Shown here: one piece after another, positions 50,173 through 57,794 of the stretch | Numbering within the stretch: position 1 is the stretch's first letter | Layout of the letters: each line of letters starts with the position of its first letter | DNA from: JAHCHG01 sp041394845 | GTDB lineage: Bacteria > Acidobacteriota > Blastocatellia > Pyrinomonadales > Pyrinomonadaceae | Direction of reading: 5' to 3' | Assembly: GCA_041394845.1 (NCBI GenBank) | Contig: JAWKHL010000001.1 | Span: 1,054,001 to 1,118,000, forward strand | DNA: 64,000 nucleotides | Program-made: the position numbers and the translations under genes | Notes under the pieces: model-generated | The model's database searches: none | What the model saw: the letters and a program-made list of their open reading frames with translations, nothing else | What the model was told of the DNA's origin: nothing

Positions 50173-52158
50173 GTGCCAGAAAATATTAAAAAAATTCTTT
50201 CCCTTTTGATTTTTCCCGCGTTTATTATTTTCGGGGCGGTTCATTTGGGAATGGCAACCGAAATTCCGTGGGGAGAGGTCAGATCGAAAAATTTCCGGAT
50301 CATCGGGCGGGACGATGCCGGGGAATTAAATGAAACGGCTACCAAACTGGAGCAATTCAGAAATTTTTTCGAAAGGATTTTTCCTCTGGAAAAAAGCGGG
50401 TACTCCCCGCCTACAAATGTCATTGTTTTTCCGGATTCGGTTCAGTTCCGGGATTTCAAACCGGTTGAAGGGGGACGGGTAAAAAATTGGGTCGCCGGTT
50501 ATTTTCTACCCGGTGAAGAAATCAATTATATTGCCCTGGCCGGGGATTCGGACCCGAGACAAACCTACCGGATCATTTTTCACGAATATGCTCATTACCT
50601 TTTGGAGGAATCAAAGGGCGGAGGGCGTTTTCCGCTTTGGTTTAAGGAGGGATTGGCCGAATACTGCGAGGGAATTGAATTGAGCGAGCCGGGGAGGGCC
50701 GTTTTCGGGTTGCCGAACAAATCCCATCAGGCCCTTTTGAAAAAAGGCGAAAGAATCCCGTGGGATGTTTTTTTCCAAACCGATTCCGAGAAATTGAACC
50801 AAATGCCGGAAAGCCGTGTGGGCTTGTTTTACGCTCAGGCCTGGGCCGTCTTCCATTTCTTGATGCACGGAACGACGGAGGGGGACCGATCGGTTCCGTC
50901 CTTACTAAAAATTTTTTCAAAGGGACCGAGAAATGCCGATCCCGAAAAAATAAACTCTTTTAAAAATCCGGCCGGGATGGCGACCGGGATCGAAATATAT
51001 CTTTTGAGGAAAAATCTGCCGACAAGGCTTCTGGAAGCGCCGGATTTGGCGAATTCAAAAAGACTCTGGCAAAAATATTCGATCAGCGAGAATCAGGTTC
51101 TCGGTTTTCAGGGCGATCTGCTTTATCGATTGAACAAATTAAAAATGGCCGAGGAGGTTTTGGAAAAATCATTGTCAGACGGCGGCGCGGGATCGGCTCG
51201 GAGCTTGGCGGTTTCCGGTTTGGTGAAAATGAGAACCAATGATTTTACCCGTGCCAGAAGTTTTTTGAAAAAGTCAGTCGAACTGGAACCGGACAATTAT
51301 CTTTACCGATATTATCTGGCCTTTGTGATCACCCGTCAGGGGGCGGACGAAAACGGAACCGTCCGGGGCTATTTGGCGGAGGATGCGCGCCTTATCTGGG
51401 AAAGCCTGGAAAAGGCCATCGAATTAAACCCTCAGTTTCCCAATTCCTACGATCTGTTTGCTTTTACCGGAATTGTCCAAAATGAAAAACTGGAAGAATC
51501 CCTTGAATTAATTCAAAGAGCCTTGGAAATCAACCCGGAAAATCAAAAACTTCGATTGCGAATCGGAGAAATTTATTCGAAAAAAAGGGAATTTGAAAAG
51601 GCTCGTCGGTTGGTTGGGGAAATTTTTCAAAATCCCGATGACGGGCAAATAGAAAAAAAGGCGGAATATTTACTTGAAAAAATTGATTTTGACCAAAAAC
51701 AGTGGGAATTGGTAAAACAAAGAAATCGTGAGAAGAACCCCTATGCCTTTGAATCGGATGAACCGCTGACCGAAGAAAGAAGGGAAGACCTGAACCGAAG
51801 GATCGTTACCGATTCGATAAATCGGAACCTCCGGAAAAAAGGGGAAAATGAAAAAAGGATCACGGGTAAAATCGCTCAAATTCAATGCCGTTCCGGAGCA
51901 GTGTTTTATTCCGTAACGACCGAACAGGGGCAAATGGTTTTTTCCACTCCGGGATTTAACAAACTGCTTTTATTCACCTATGACATTAACCTCAAGGGCG
52001 GGCAGATCGATTGCGGGTCCGACCTCAGTCGGACTCTGGCGATCATCACCTACATTCCCGAAACCGAAAAGGGATCGGAGGTTGCGGGAAAAATTGTTTC
52101 AATCGAATTTGTCCCCGAATACTTTAAGTTGGTTGAGGTCAAAGAGAAAGAAAATTAA
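50173..52158 (+). CDS. exported TPR protein with gluzincin-type HExxH peptidase domain
   Basis: This is a 661-residue protein. The start codon is GTG, and the signal segment runs to about residue 29 ('LGMATE'). An N-terminal peptidase-like domain (about 35-270) has 'FHEYAHYLLEE' (HEYAH: His137, Glu138, His141) and, downstream, 'LWFKEGLAEYCEGIEL' with the probable third zinc ligand Glu. This resembles DUF1570-type proteins. TPR units follow at about 310-500 ('ARSFLKKSVELEPDNYLYRY', 'LEESLELIQRALEINPENQ'), and the C-terminus has no clear match. Its 3' end overlaps the convergent thioesterase gene by four bases. The substrate is unknown. Confidence 0.78.
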   Translation: MPENIKKILSLLIFPAFIIFGAVHLGMATEIPWGEVRSKNFRIIGRDDAGELNETATKLEQFRNFFERIFPLEKSGYSPPTNVIVFPDSVQFRDFKPVEGGRVKNWVAGYFLPGEEINYIALAGDSDPRQTYRIIFHEYAHYLLEESKGGGRFPLWFKEGLAEYCEGIELSEPGRAVFGLPNKSHQALLKKGERIPWDVFFQTDSEKLNQMPESRVGLFYAQAWAVFHFLMHGTTEGDRSVPSLLKIFSKGPRNADPEKINSFKNPAGMATGIEIYLLRKNLPTRLLEAPDLANSKRLWQKYSISENQVLGFQGDLLYRLNKLKMAEEVLEKSLSDGGAGSARSLAVSGLVKMRTNDFTRARSFLKKSVELEPDNYLYRYYLAFVITRQGADENGTVRGYLAEDARLIWESLEKAIELNPQFPNSYDLFAFTGIVQNEKLEESLELIQRALEINPENQKLRLRIGEIYSKKREFEKARRLVGEIFQNPDDGQIEKKAEYLLEKIDFDQKQWELVKQRNREKNPYAFESDEPLTEERREDLNRRIVTDSINRNLRKKGENEKRITGKIAQIQCRSGAVFYSVTTEQGQMVFSTPGFNKLLLFTYDINLKGGQIDCGSDLSRTLAIITYIPETEKGSEVAGKIVSIEFVPEYFKLVEVKEKEN

Positions 52159-52601
52159 TGGGGAGCGATGTCCCCCGGAACCGGGTCATCGGCAAGGTAA
52201 AAACCGGACAGCAGTTTTTCCTTGTAAATGGCGGGCAAGGTTCTAACCTTTTTGTTTTCGTCGGTCACCAGATGAAGGGTTTCACCTTCGGCGATGAGTT
52301 TTTGATCGGTCTGTCGGAGGACCTCGTAAACGAACTGAATGCTCCGACTGCGGACGTAGGCGATATTTGTTCTTATTGTGAGAACATCTTCGTAAAAAGC
52401 CGGTGCTTTGTAACGGACGTAACTTTCTGCAACCACCATCAGGGCCTTATCCCTTTCCATTTCCAGATAAGAAAAGCCGCGGGAACGGCAAAATTCACTT
52501 CGCCCGAATTCAAACCAGATAAGATAATTTGAATGATGAACGATGCCCATTTTATCGGTTTCGGCATACCGAACACGGATTTGGGTTTCAAACCATTCCA
52601 T
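52155..52601 (-). CDS. hot-dog acyl-CoA thioesterase (YbgC/FadM type)
   Basis: This is a 148-residue single hot-dog domain starting 'MEWFETQIRVRYAETDKMGI'. The catalytic 'YAETDKMGIVHHSNYLIWFE' carries the Asp and the HHxNY signature of 4HBT thioesterases. It hydrolyses acyl-CoA in the cytoplasm. The long upstream extension of the frame runs through the tRNA-Gln gene, so ATG 52601 is the real start. It lies 27 bases downstream of tRNA-Gln and could be on the same transcript. Confidence 0.9.
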   Translation of the reverse strand: MEWFETQIRVRYAETDKMGIVHHSNYLIWFEFGRSEFCRSRGFSYLEMERDKALMVVAESYVRYKAPAFYEDVLTIRTNIAYVRSRSIQFVYEVLRQTDQKLIAEGETLHLVTDENKKVRTLPAIYKEKLLSGFYLADDPVPGDIAPH

Positions 52602-52628
52602 ACCAGATTTATCCAAAAAAAAATTGAA

Positions 52629-52699
52629 CTGGGAAACAGGGATTCGAACCCCGATAGCCAGATCCAGAATCTGGAGTCTTACCATTAGACGATTTCCCA
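52629..52699 (-). tRNA. tRNA-Gln (anticodon CTG)
   Basis: The minus strand forms a 71-base cloverleaf. It has acceptor TGGGAAA/TTTCCCA, anticodon stem CCAGA/TCTGG with loop TTCTGGA (anticodon CTG, codon CAG), T arm CGGGG-TTCGAAT-CCCTG and discriminator G, as expected for Gln tRNA. CCA is not encoded. Confidence 0.95.
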
Positions 52700-52802
52700 A
52701 GATTCAATTACTAATAATTTATTAATCAAAAGTTGTCTTGTCAAATATAATAATCGGTTGCAAACTTGCGTCTTACACAATCTATAGGCAAAATAATAAT
52801 TT

Positions 52803-53261
52803 ATGTCTGCTGACGGCAAACAAATTTTAAAAAACAGAGCCGCGTTCTTTGAATATCATATTTCCGACACTTATGAGGCCGGAATTGCCCTTCAGGGAAC
52901 CGAGGTGAAAAGCATCATGAACGGACGGATTCAGTTGAAGGAATCCTACGTTTCGATCAAGGAAAATGAGGTTTGGTTGATAAACGCTCATATCTCTCCC
53001 TATTCCCACGGAAACCGGGAGAATCATGATCCATTGCGAACCAGAAAACTTTTGCTTCATCGCCGGGAGATCGACCGTTTGGAAAAAGAGGTGATGCAAA
53101 AGGGGATGACGCTCGTCGTAACGCAGATTTATTGGAAAAACAACCGGATAAAGTTTGAGATCGGCGTGGCCCGGGGCAAAAAGTTGTACGATAAACGGGA
53201 AACCCTTAAGGGGAAAACGATTGAAAGGGAAACAAAAGCCCAGTTGAAAGAAAATTTTTGA
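52803..53261 (+). CDS. smpB: SsrA-binding protein
   Basis: This is a 152-residue SmpB, the partner of tmRNA in ribosome rescue. It has 'KQILKNRAAFFEYHISDTYE', 'GIALQGTEVKSIMNGRIQLK', 'NAHISPYSHGNRENHDPLRT' and a basic tail 'GKKLYDKRETLKGKTIERE', all standard. It is divergent from the tRNA-Gln/thioesterase unit. A TATAAT box at 52746-52751 lies upstream without a clear -35. Confidence 0.97.
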   Translation: MSADGKQILKNRAAFFEYHISDTYEAGIALQGTEVKSIMNGRIQLKESYVSIKENEVWLINAHISPYSHGNRENHDPLRTRKLLLHRREIDRLEKEVMQKGMTLVVTQIYWKNNRIKFEIGVARGKKLYDKRETLKGKTIERETKAQLKENF

Positions 53262-53316
53262 TAAGCTATAGATTAAGCAAAATTTTGCGGAAAAAACAAA
53301 AAAAAGAGGAGAAGGG

Positions 53317-54816
53317 ATGAAATCTCAAGCAATTACTGGAAATTTTACGGAGGCAAATGCCGAGGCATTGGCCGTTGCCGTATTTAAGGATGAAAAAGCC
53401 ACCTCAGGGGTGCTTAAAGACTTGGATAAACTGACGGGCGGGGCGGTCACCTCCTTTATCAAAACCGAGGAGTTCAAGGGGGATAAAGGGGAATTCGCTT
53501 ATTTTGTTATCGACCCCAAAGGAAAGGTTAAGGCCAAAAGACTTCTTCTGGTCGGGTCGGGTGAAAAAGGGGAATATTCTCCGAAGGATGTAGCCCTGGT
53601 TTCCGGAGCGGCCACCAGATTTCTAAGAAAGAAAAACGTAAAAACCTTCGCGCTTTTTCCCAGAATCTCCGAGGGGGCGGAGGAAATTTCAAACTTTGCC
53701 GCCCAGGGCGTTGTAACAAGTCAATTCGAACTGGATAAATACCGGACAAGGGACAAAAACAGCAAGGCCATCACCGGGTTTTCCCTTTTTATTGAAGGCG
53801 CAAAAACGACCGAAGTCAAAAAGGGGTTGACCAAAGGACAGGCCATCGGCGAGGCGATGAATTTCACCCGTGATCTGGCCAACGAACCGCCCAATATTTT
53901 GACCCCGACCGAAATGGCCAACCGGGCCAAAAAGATGGCCAGGGAATTCGGTTTAAAATGCGAAATTTTTGACGAGGCGAAAATGGAAAAAATGGGGATG
54001 AACACCCTTTTAAGCGTTTCCAGGGGTTCCGACCAGCCGGCTCGTCTGATTGTCCTTCGTTACACCCCCAAAAAGAGCACAGCCAAAAAAGGTGATCTGC
54101 TGGCGCTGGTCGGAAAGGGGGTCACCTTTGATACCGGTGGGATTTCAATCAAACCGGCATCCGGAATGGAGGCCATGAAATACGATATGACCGGCGGGGC
54201 AACGGTTCTCGGAACCATGCAAGCCATCGCCGCCACCCAACCGAGCATACCCGTGATGGGAATTGTCGGGGCGGTCGAAAACATGCCGGGCAGTAAGGCC
54301 TCGCGTCCGAGCGATGTTGTAAAAGCCTACAACGGAAAAACCGTGGAGATTCTTAACACCGACGCCGAAGGACGTCTGGTCCTGGCTGATGCGGTGGCTT
54401 ACGCCGAAAAACAGGGCGCCAACCGGATTATTGATATGGCCACGTTGACCGGGGCTGTCATCATCGCCCTTGGCGACATCAATACCGGGGTAATGGGAAA
54501 TGATCAGGAATTGGTTGATGAGATCATTTCCTGCGGAAAAGAGGTGGGCGAAAACTACTGGCAGCTTCCGATCGGTAAGGAATACAGTCGCGGGATCAAA
54601 TCCGAGATTGCCGATGTCAAAAATATCGGCCCGGCCCGCAAAGCCGGAACCATTATCGGGGGAGTCTTTATTCAGGAATTCATCGATAAGGCAAAATGGT
54701 CCCATCTGGATATCGCCGGAACGGCCTGGGCGGATGAAACCACGCCCCATCAATCGAAGGGGCCGACCGGTGTTGCGGTCCGAACGCTTTTGCGATTGGT
54801 TGAAAAATCACAGTAG
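53317..54816 (+). CDS. pepA: leucyl aminopeptidase (M17)
   Basis: This is a 499-residue cytoplasmic di-zinc aminopeptidase. The N-terminal macro-like domain (about 1-165) precedes the catalytic domain. That has 'LVGKGVTFDTGGISIKPA' (metal-binding Lys and Asp), 'MEAMKYDMTGGATVLGTM' (Asp), 'PSDVVKAYNGKTVEILNTD' and the family signature 'NTDAEGRLVLADAV' (Asp, Glu, Arg). It removes N-terminal residues from peptides. AGGAGAAGGG precedes the ATG. It is monocistronic and ends at a terminator. Confidence 0.96.
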   Translation: MKSQAITGNFTEANAEALAVAVFKDEKATSGVLKDLDKLTGGAVTSFIKTEEFKGDKGEFAYFVIDPKGKVKAKRLLLVGSGEKGEYSPKDVALVSGAATRFLRKKNVKTFALFPRISEGAEEISNFAAQGVVTSQFELDKYRTRDKNSKAITGFSLFIEGAKTTEVKKGLTKGQAIGEAMNFTRDLANEPPNILTPTEMANRAKKMAREFGLKCEIFDEAKMEKMGMNTLLSVSRGSDQPARLIVLRYTPKKSTAKKGDLLALVGKGVTFDTGGISIKPASGMEAMKYDMTGGATVLGTMQAIAATQPSIPVMGIVGAVENMPGSKASRPSDVVKAYNGKTVEILNTDAEGRLVLADAVAYAEKQGANRIIDMATLTGAVIIALGDINTGVMGNDQELVDEIISCGKEVGENYWQLPIGKEYSRGIKSEIADVKNIGPARKAGTIIGGVFIQEFIDKAKWSHLDIAGTAWADETTPHQSKGPTGVAVRTLLRLVEKSQ

Positions 54817-54841
54817 GCGCTCTAAGCTTTTAGCTTTGAAA

Positions 54842-54880
54842 GAGTTGTCCGGGAGTTTTCTTCCGGCCGGCTCTTTTTTA
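54842..54880 (+). terminator. intrinsic terminator of pepA
   Basis: GAGTTGTCCGG pairs with CCGGCCGGCTC (including G-T pairs) across a 10-base loop, followed by a T6 run. Confidence 0.8.
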
Positions 54881-54885
54881 TTTAT

Positions 54886-54915
54886 TTGACAAACACCCAA
54901 AAAATTGTGTCTAAT
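54886..54915 (+). promoter_or_regulatory. sigma-70-type promoter of the DUF4344 lipoprotein gene
   Basis: TTGACA (54886-54891) and TCTAAT (54910-54915) are separated by 18 bases, immediately after the pepA terminator and 33 bases before the ATG at 54948. Confidence 0.7.
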
Positions 54916-54947
54916 CCAAAAAAAAATCCTTCCGGCTTTCAGAGTGT

Positions 54948-55841
54948 ATGAGCAAAAATTTTTCCAATTTGTTGGCCGTATTAGCTCTTTTGTTCGTTAT
55001 TACGGCCTGTGTTTGTCAATCCGATAGAAATCAGGAAACTCCCCCGACGAAAACAAAGTCCCAAACCGAAACGGCCGATACTCCAAAAAATACAAATGCC
55101 AAAAAGCCGGAGGAGGCGGAAAAAAAATCGGTAAAAGAGGACAAGGGCGACTTCATAGTCGAGCATGAAGATGTCAAAGATCTGAAATATAAAGAATTCG
55201 ACCGCCAAATCCGGGAGGGTAAAGAGCTTGAAAAAGCGGCTCAAAAACTGAACGCCTCGTTGAGTTTGCCCAAAAACATTTATTTAAGAACCAAGGTTTG
55301 CAATAAGGTAAATGCCTTTTATGATCCCAATGACTCTTCGATAACGGTCTGTTATGAATTGATGGAGTATTTTTACAATTTATTTAAGGCCAACGGTGAA
55401 ACCGACCAAAAAGCCTCGGCCAAAATGTCCGAGGTGGTTCAATTCGTTTTTTTGCACGAGATCGCTCACGCTTTGATTGACAGCTATGATTTGCCCGTAA
55501 TGGCCAACGAGGAAGATGCGGCCGACCGTTGTTCCTCGTTTATAAATATTAAGGAACTGGACGAATCCGGAGCCAATGCGGTAATTTCGGCGGCCGAGGC
55601 TTTTCGTATCGAATCAAAGGGAAAGGTGCCGGACAAAAGACGGATGGCGGATGAGCATTTGTTGAAGGAGCAACGGTTTTACAATGCTCTTTGTATGCTA
55701 TACGGTTCAAATATGAAGAAATATTCCTACATCGTCGATCAGAAGCTGCTACCGGAGGAAAGAGCCGCCCGTTGTCCCTCTGATTTCGAGAAAACGGTTG
55801 AGAGTTGGGTCAAATTGCTGGAACCATGGCGAAAAGGTTGA
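54948..55841 (+). CDS. DUF4344-type putative metallopeptidase lipoprotein
   Basis: This is a 297-residue lipoprotein. The signal peptide ends in 'VITAC' (lipidated Cys22), and a Lys/Glu/Thr-rich spacer follows (about 25-75). The DUF4344 domain has 'FVFLHEIAHALIDSYDLPV' (HEIAH: His170, Glu171, His174) and 'MANEEDAADRCSSF', where an Asp or Glu may be the third zinc ligand. The family is believed to be metallopeptidases of the cell envelope, and the substrate is unknown. It has its own promoter and is followed after 14 bases by a second lipoprotein gene, so the two form an operon. Confidence 0.82.
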   Translation: MSKNFSNLLAVLALLFVITACVCQSDRNQETPPTKTKSQTETADTPKNTNAKKPEEAEKKSVKEDKGDFIVEHEDVKDLKYKEFDRQIREGKELEKAAQKLNASLSLPKNIYLRTKVCNKVNAFYDPNDSSITVCYELMEYFYNLFKANGETDQKASAKMSEVVQFVFLHEIAHALIDSYDLPVMANEEDAADRCSSFINIKELDESGANAVISAAEAFRIESKGKVPDKRRMADEHLLKEQRFYNALCMLYGSNMKKYSYIVDQKLLPEERAARCPSDFEKTVESWVKLLEPWRKG

Positions 55842-55855
55842 AGGGGGAAGAATAA

Positions 55856-56449
55856 ATGAAAATAAAAAAACAAAAAAATCCGAATCGGTTCAAATTTTAT
55901 CAACTTGGCGGAATGATCATTTTGGTCTTATTAATTGGTTGTGCGGGTTGCTCTTCAACTCCGGAGACAAATCAGGCGCAGGCCAATTCCCCAAGTCCCG
56001 AGGCATCAGTTTCCCCCTCCGGGAAAGAAAACACAAATAAAGCGGAAGAACCCAACAAACCCGAAAGCGGGGAAATTCAAGTTCCCGGAGAGGAAAAACT
56101 CCAGGAACTGGTAAAAGGGACGCTCCTCGAATTTAATAATGCTCTTGAACAGGAGGATTTCACCGATTTTCATCAAACCATTTCTCAGGCCTGGCAAAAG
56201 GAGATAACACCCGAGGAATTAAATGAAGCATTTTCCGAACTTATTGACAAACAAGTAAATATCTCTGCCATCCGATCGCTTGAGGCTAAGTTTTCCGAAA
56301 AACCGAAAATCACCAATATTAACAATTTTCAGGTTCTTTCGGTGGATGGGAACTACCCGACGGAGCCTTTGAAAACCAATTTTAAATTGGAATATGTTTT
56401 GGAAGAGGGAAGTTGGAAATTGTCCCGGATCGAGGTGTTTTTCAATTAA
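55856..56449 (+). CDS. hypothetical lipoprotein
   Basis: This is a 197-residue protein. The N-terminal signal has the lipobox-like 'LIGCAGCSSTPE', which allows lipidation at Cys28 or Cys31. An Asn/Pro/Ser/Glu-rich spacer follows, then a folded part (about 80-197) with 'LLEFNNALEQEDFTDFHQ' and 'SVDGNYPTEPLKTNFKLEYV'. That pattern recalls DUF4864/NTF2-like folds, but no family is recognised with confidence. It is the second gene of the DUF4344 operon. Confidence 0.65.
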   Translation: MKIKKQKNPNRFKFYQLGGMIILVLLIGCAGCSSTPETNQAQANSPSPEASVSPSGKENTNKAEEPNKPESGEIQVPGEEKLQELVKGTLLEFNNALEQEDFTDFHQTISQAWQKEITPEELNEAFSELIDKQVNISAIRSLEAKFSEKPKITNINNFQVLSVDGNYPTEPLKTNFKLEYVLEEGSWKLSRIEVFFN

Positions 56450-56542
56450 CCAAAAGAATTGAAAACCCGCGGGCATTTTCCCCGCTTTGTTTTTTGTTCG
56501 GCGGTCAGTTAAAATTTTTTTCAAAAAAAACAGATAAAACCT

Positions 56543-57706
56543 ATGAAAATACACGAATATCAGGCAAAAGAGATTTTAAAAGAATTCGGCGTTCCCGTTC
56601 CAAAGGGGATCGTGGCCAAAACCCCGGATGAAGCCGAAGCGGCCGCCCGCCAGCTGGGAACCGATGTGGTCGTCGTCAAAGCGCAGATCCACGCCGGCGG
56701 ACGGGGCAAAGGCGGGGGAGTAAAATTGGCAAAATCCCCGGAAGAGGCCCGCCGGTTGGCCGAGGAAATGATCGGAATGAATCTGGTAACGCATCAGACC
56801 GGCCCCGAAGGTCGGGAGGTCAAGACTCTTTTAATCGAAGAGGGGCTTCCGATCGATCAGGAATTTTATCTCGGCATCACTCTGGATCGGGAAGCCGGGA
56901 AAAACGTTTTTATGGCATCGGCCGCCGGTGGTATGGACATAGAAAAAGTGGCCGCCGAAACCCCCGAAAAAATTCTCAAGGAAACCATCGAGCCGGGAAT
57001 GGGTTTATTGCCTTTTCAAGCCCGGAAACTGGCATTCGGTTTGGGGCTTCCCCAACCTTTGATCGGGCAGGCGGCCAAGTTTATGATGACTCTGGCCGGG
57101 GCTTTCGATAAGATCGACGCGACGATCGTTGAGATCAATCCGTTCTTAAAAACAAAGGACGACCGTTTGATCGCCCTCGACGCCAAGGTCAATTTTGACG
57201 GAAATGCCCTTTACCGGCACAAAGATTACGCCGAAATGCGCGATCTTAATGAGGAGGAACCCCTGGAGATCGAGGCTTCGAAATTCGACCTCAATTATAT
57301 CAAATTGGACGGAGACATCGGCTGTATGGTCAATGGAGCCGGTTTGGCCATGGCAACAATGGACATCATCAAACACGCCGGCGGCGAACCGGCAAACTTT
57401 CTGGATGTCGGGGGCGGGGCTTCGCAGGAAAGGGTTCAGAACGCGTTCCGGATCCTGCTGGCGGACCCGCACGTCAAAGCGGTTTTGATCAATATTTTCG
57501 GCGGCATCGTCCGTTGCGACATGGTGGCCCGGGGCGTGGTCGAGGCGGCCAGGAATCTGGGAGTGTCGGTTCCCATCGTGGCCCGGCTCGAGGGAACCAA
57601 CGTGGAAGAAGGACGGCGCGTTTTGGCCGAATCGGGAATAAACATTCTTTCCGCCGACGGAATGCGCGATGCCGCCGAAAAGGTGGTAGCCGCTGCGGCC
57701 GGGTAA
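56543..57706 (+). CDS. sucC: succinyl-CoA ligase (ADP/GDP-forming) beta subunit
   Basis: This is a 387-residue subunit of the TCA cycle enzyme converting succinyl-CoA to succinate with formation of ATP or GTP. An ATP-grasp domain starts 'MKIHEYQAKEILKEFGVPVP' with 'KAQIHAGGRGKGGGVKLA'. The C-terminal CoA-ligase domain has 'FLDVGGGASQERVQNAFRIL' and 'NIFGGIVRCDMVARGVVEA'. Length is typical. sucD, usually the next gene, is absent: a terminator and a convergent gene follow. Confidence 0.96.
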   Translation: MKIHEYQAKEILKEFGVPVPKGIVAKTPDEAEAAARQLGTDVVVVKAQIHAGGRGKGGGVKLAKSPEEARRLAEEMIGMNLVTHQTGPEGREVKTLLIEEGLPIDQEFYLGITLDREAGKNVFMASAAGGMDIEKVAAETPEKILKETIEPGMGLLPFQARKLAFGLGLPQPLIGQAAKFMMTLAGAFDKIDATIVEINPFLKTKDDRLIALDAKVNFDGNALYRHKDYAEMRDLNEEEPLEIEASKFDLNYIKLDGDIGCMVNGAGLAMATMDIIKHAGGEPANFLDVGGGASQERVQNAFRILLADPHVKAVLINIFGGIVRCDMVARGVVEAARNLGVSVPIVARLEGTNVEEGRRVLAESGINILSADGMRDAAEKVVAAAAG

Positions 57707-57728
57707 TTTTCTTCCGGAAAAAATAATT

Positions 57729-57764
57729 CGGGATTCGGCTCAGGAGAGACGAATCCCGTTTTTT
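57729..57764 (+). terminator. intrinsic terminator of sucC
   Basis: CGGGATTCG and CGAATCCCG form a 9-bp stem with a 12-base loop and T6, 22 bases after the stop codon. Confidence 0.87.
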
Positions 57765-57794
57765 GTTGGGAGAAACGATCGAAGGAAAAAGGAA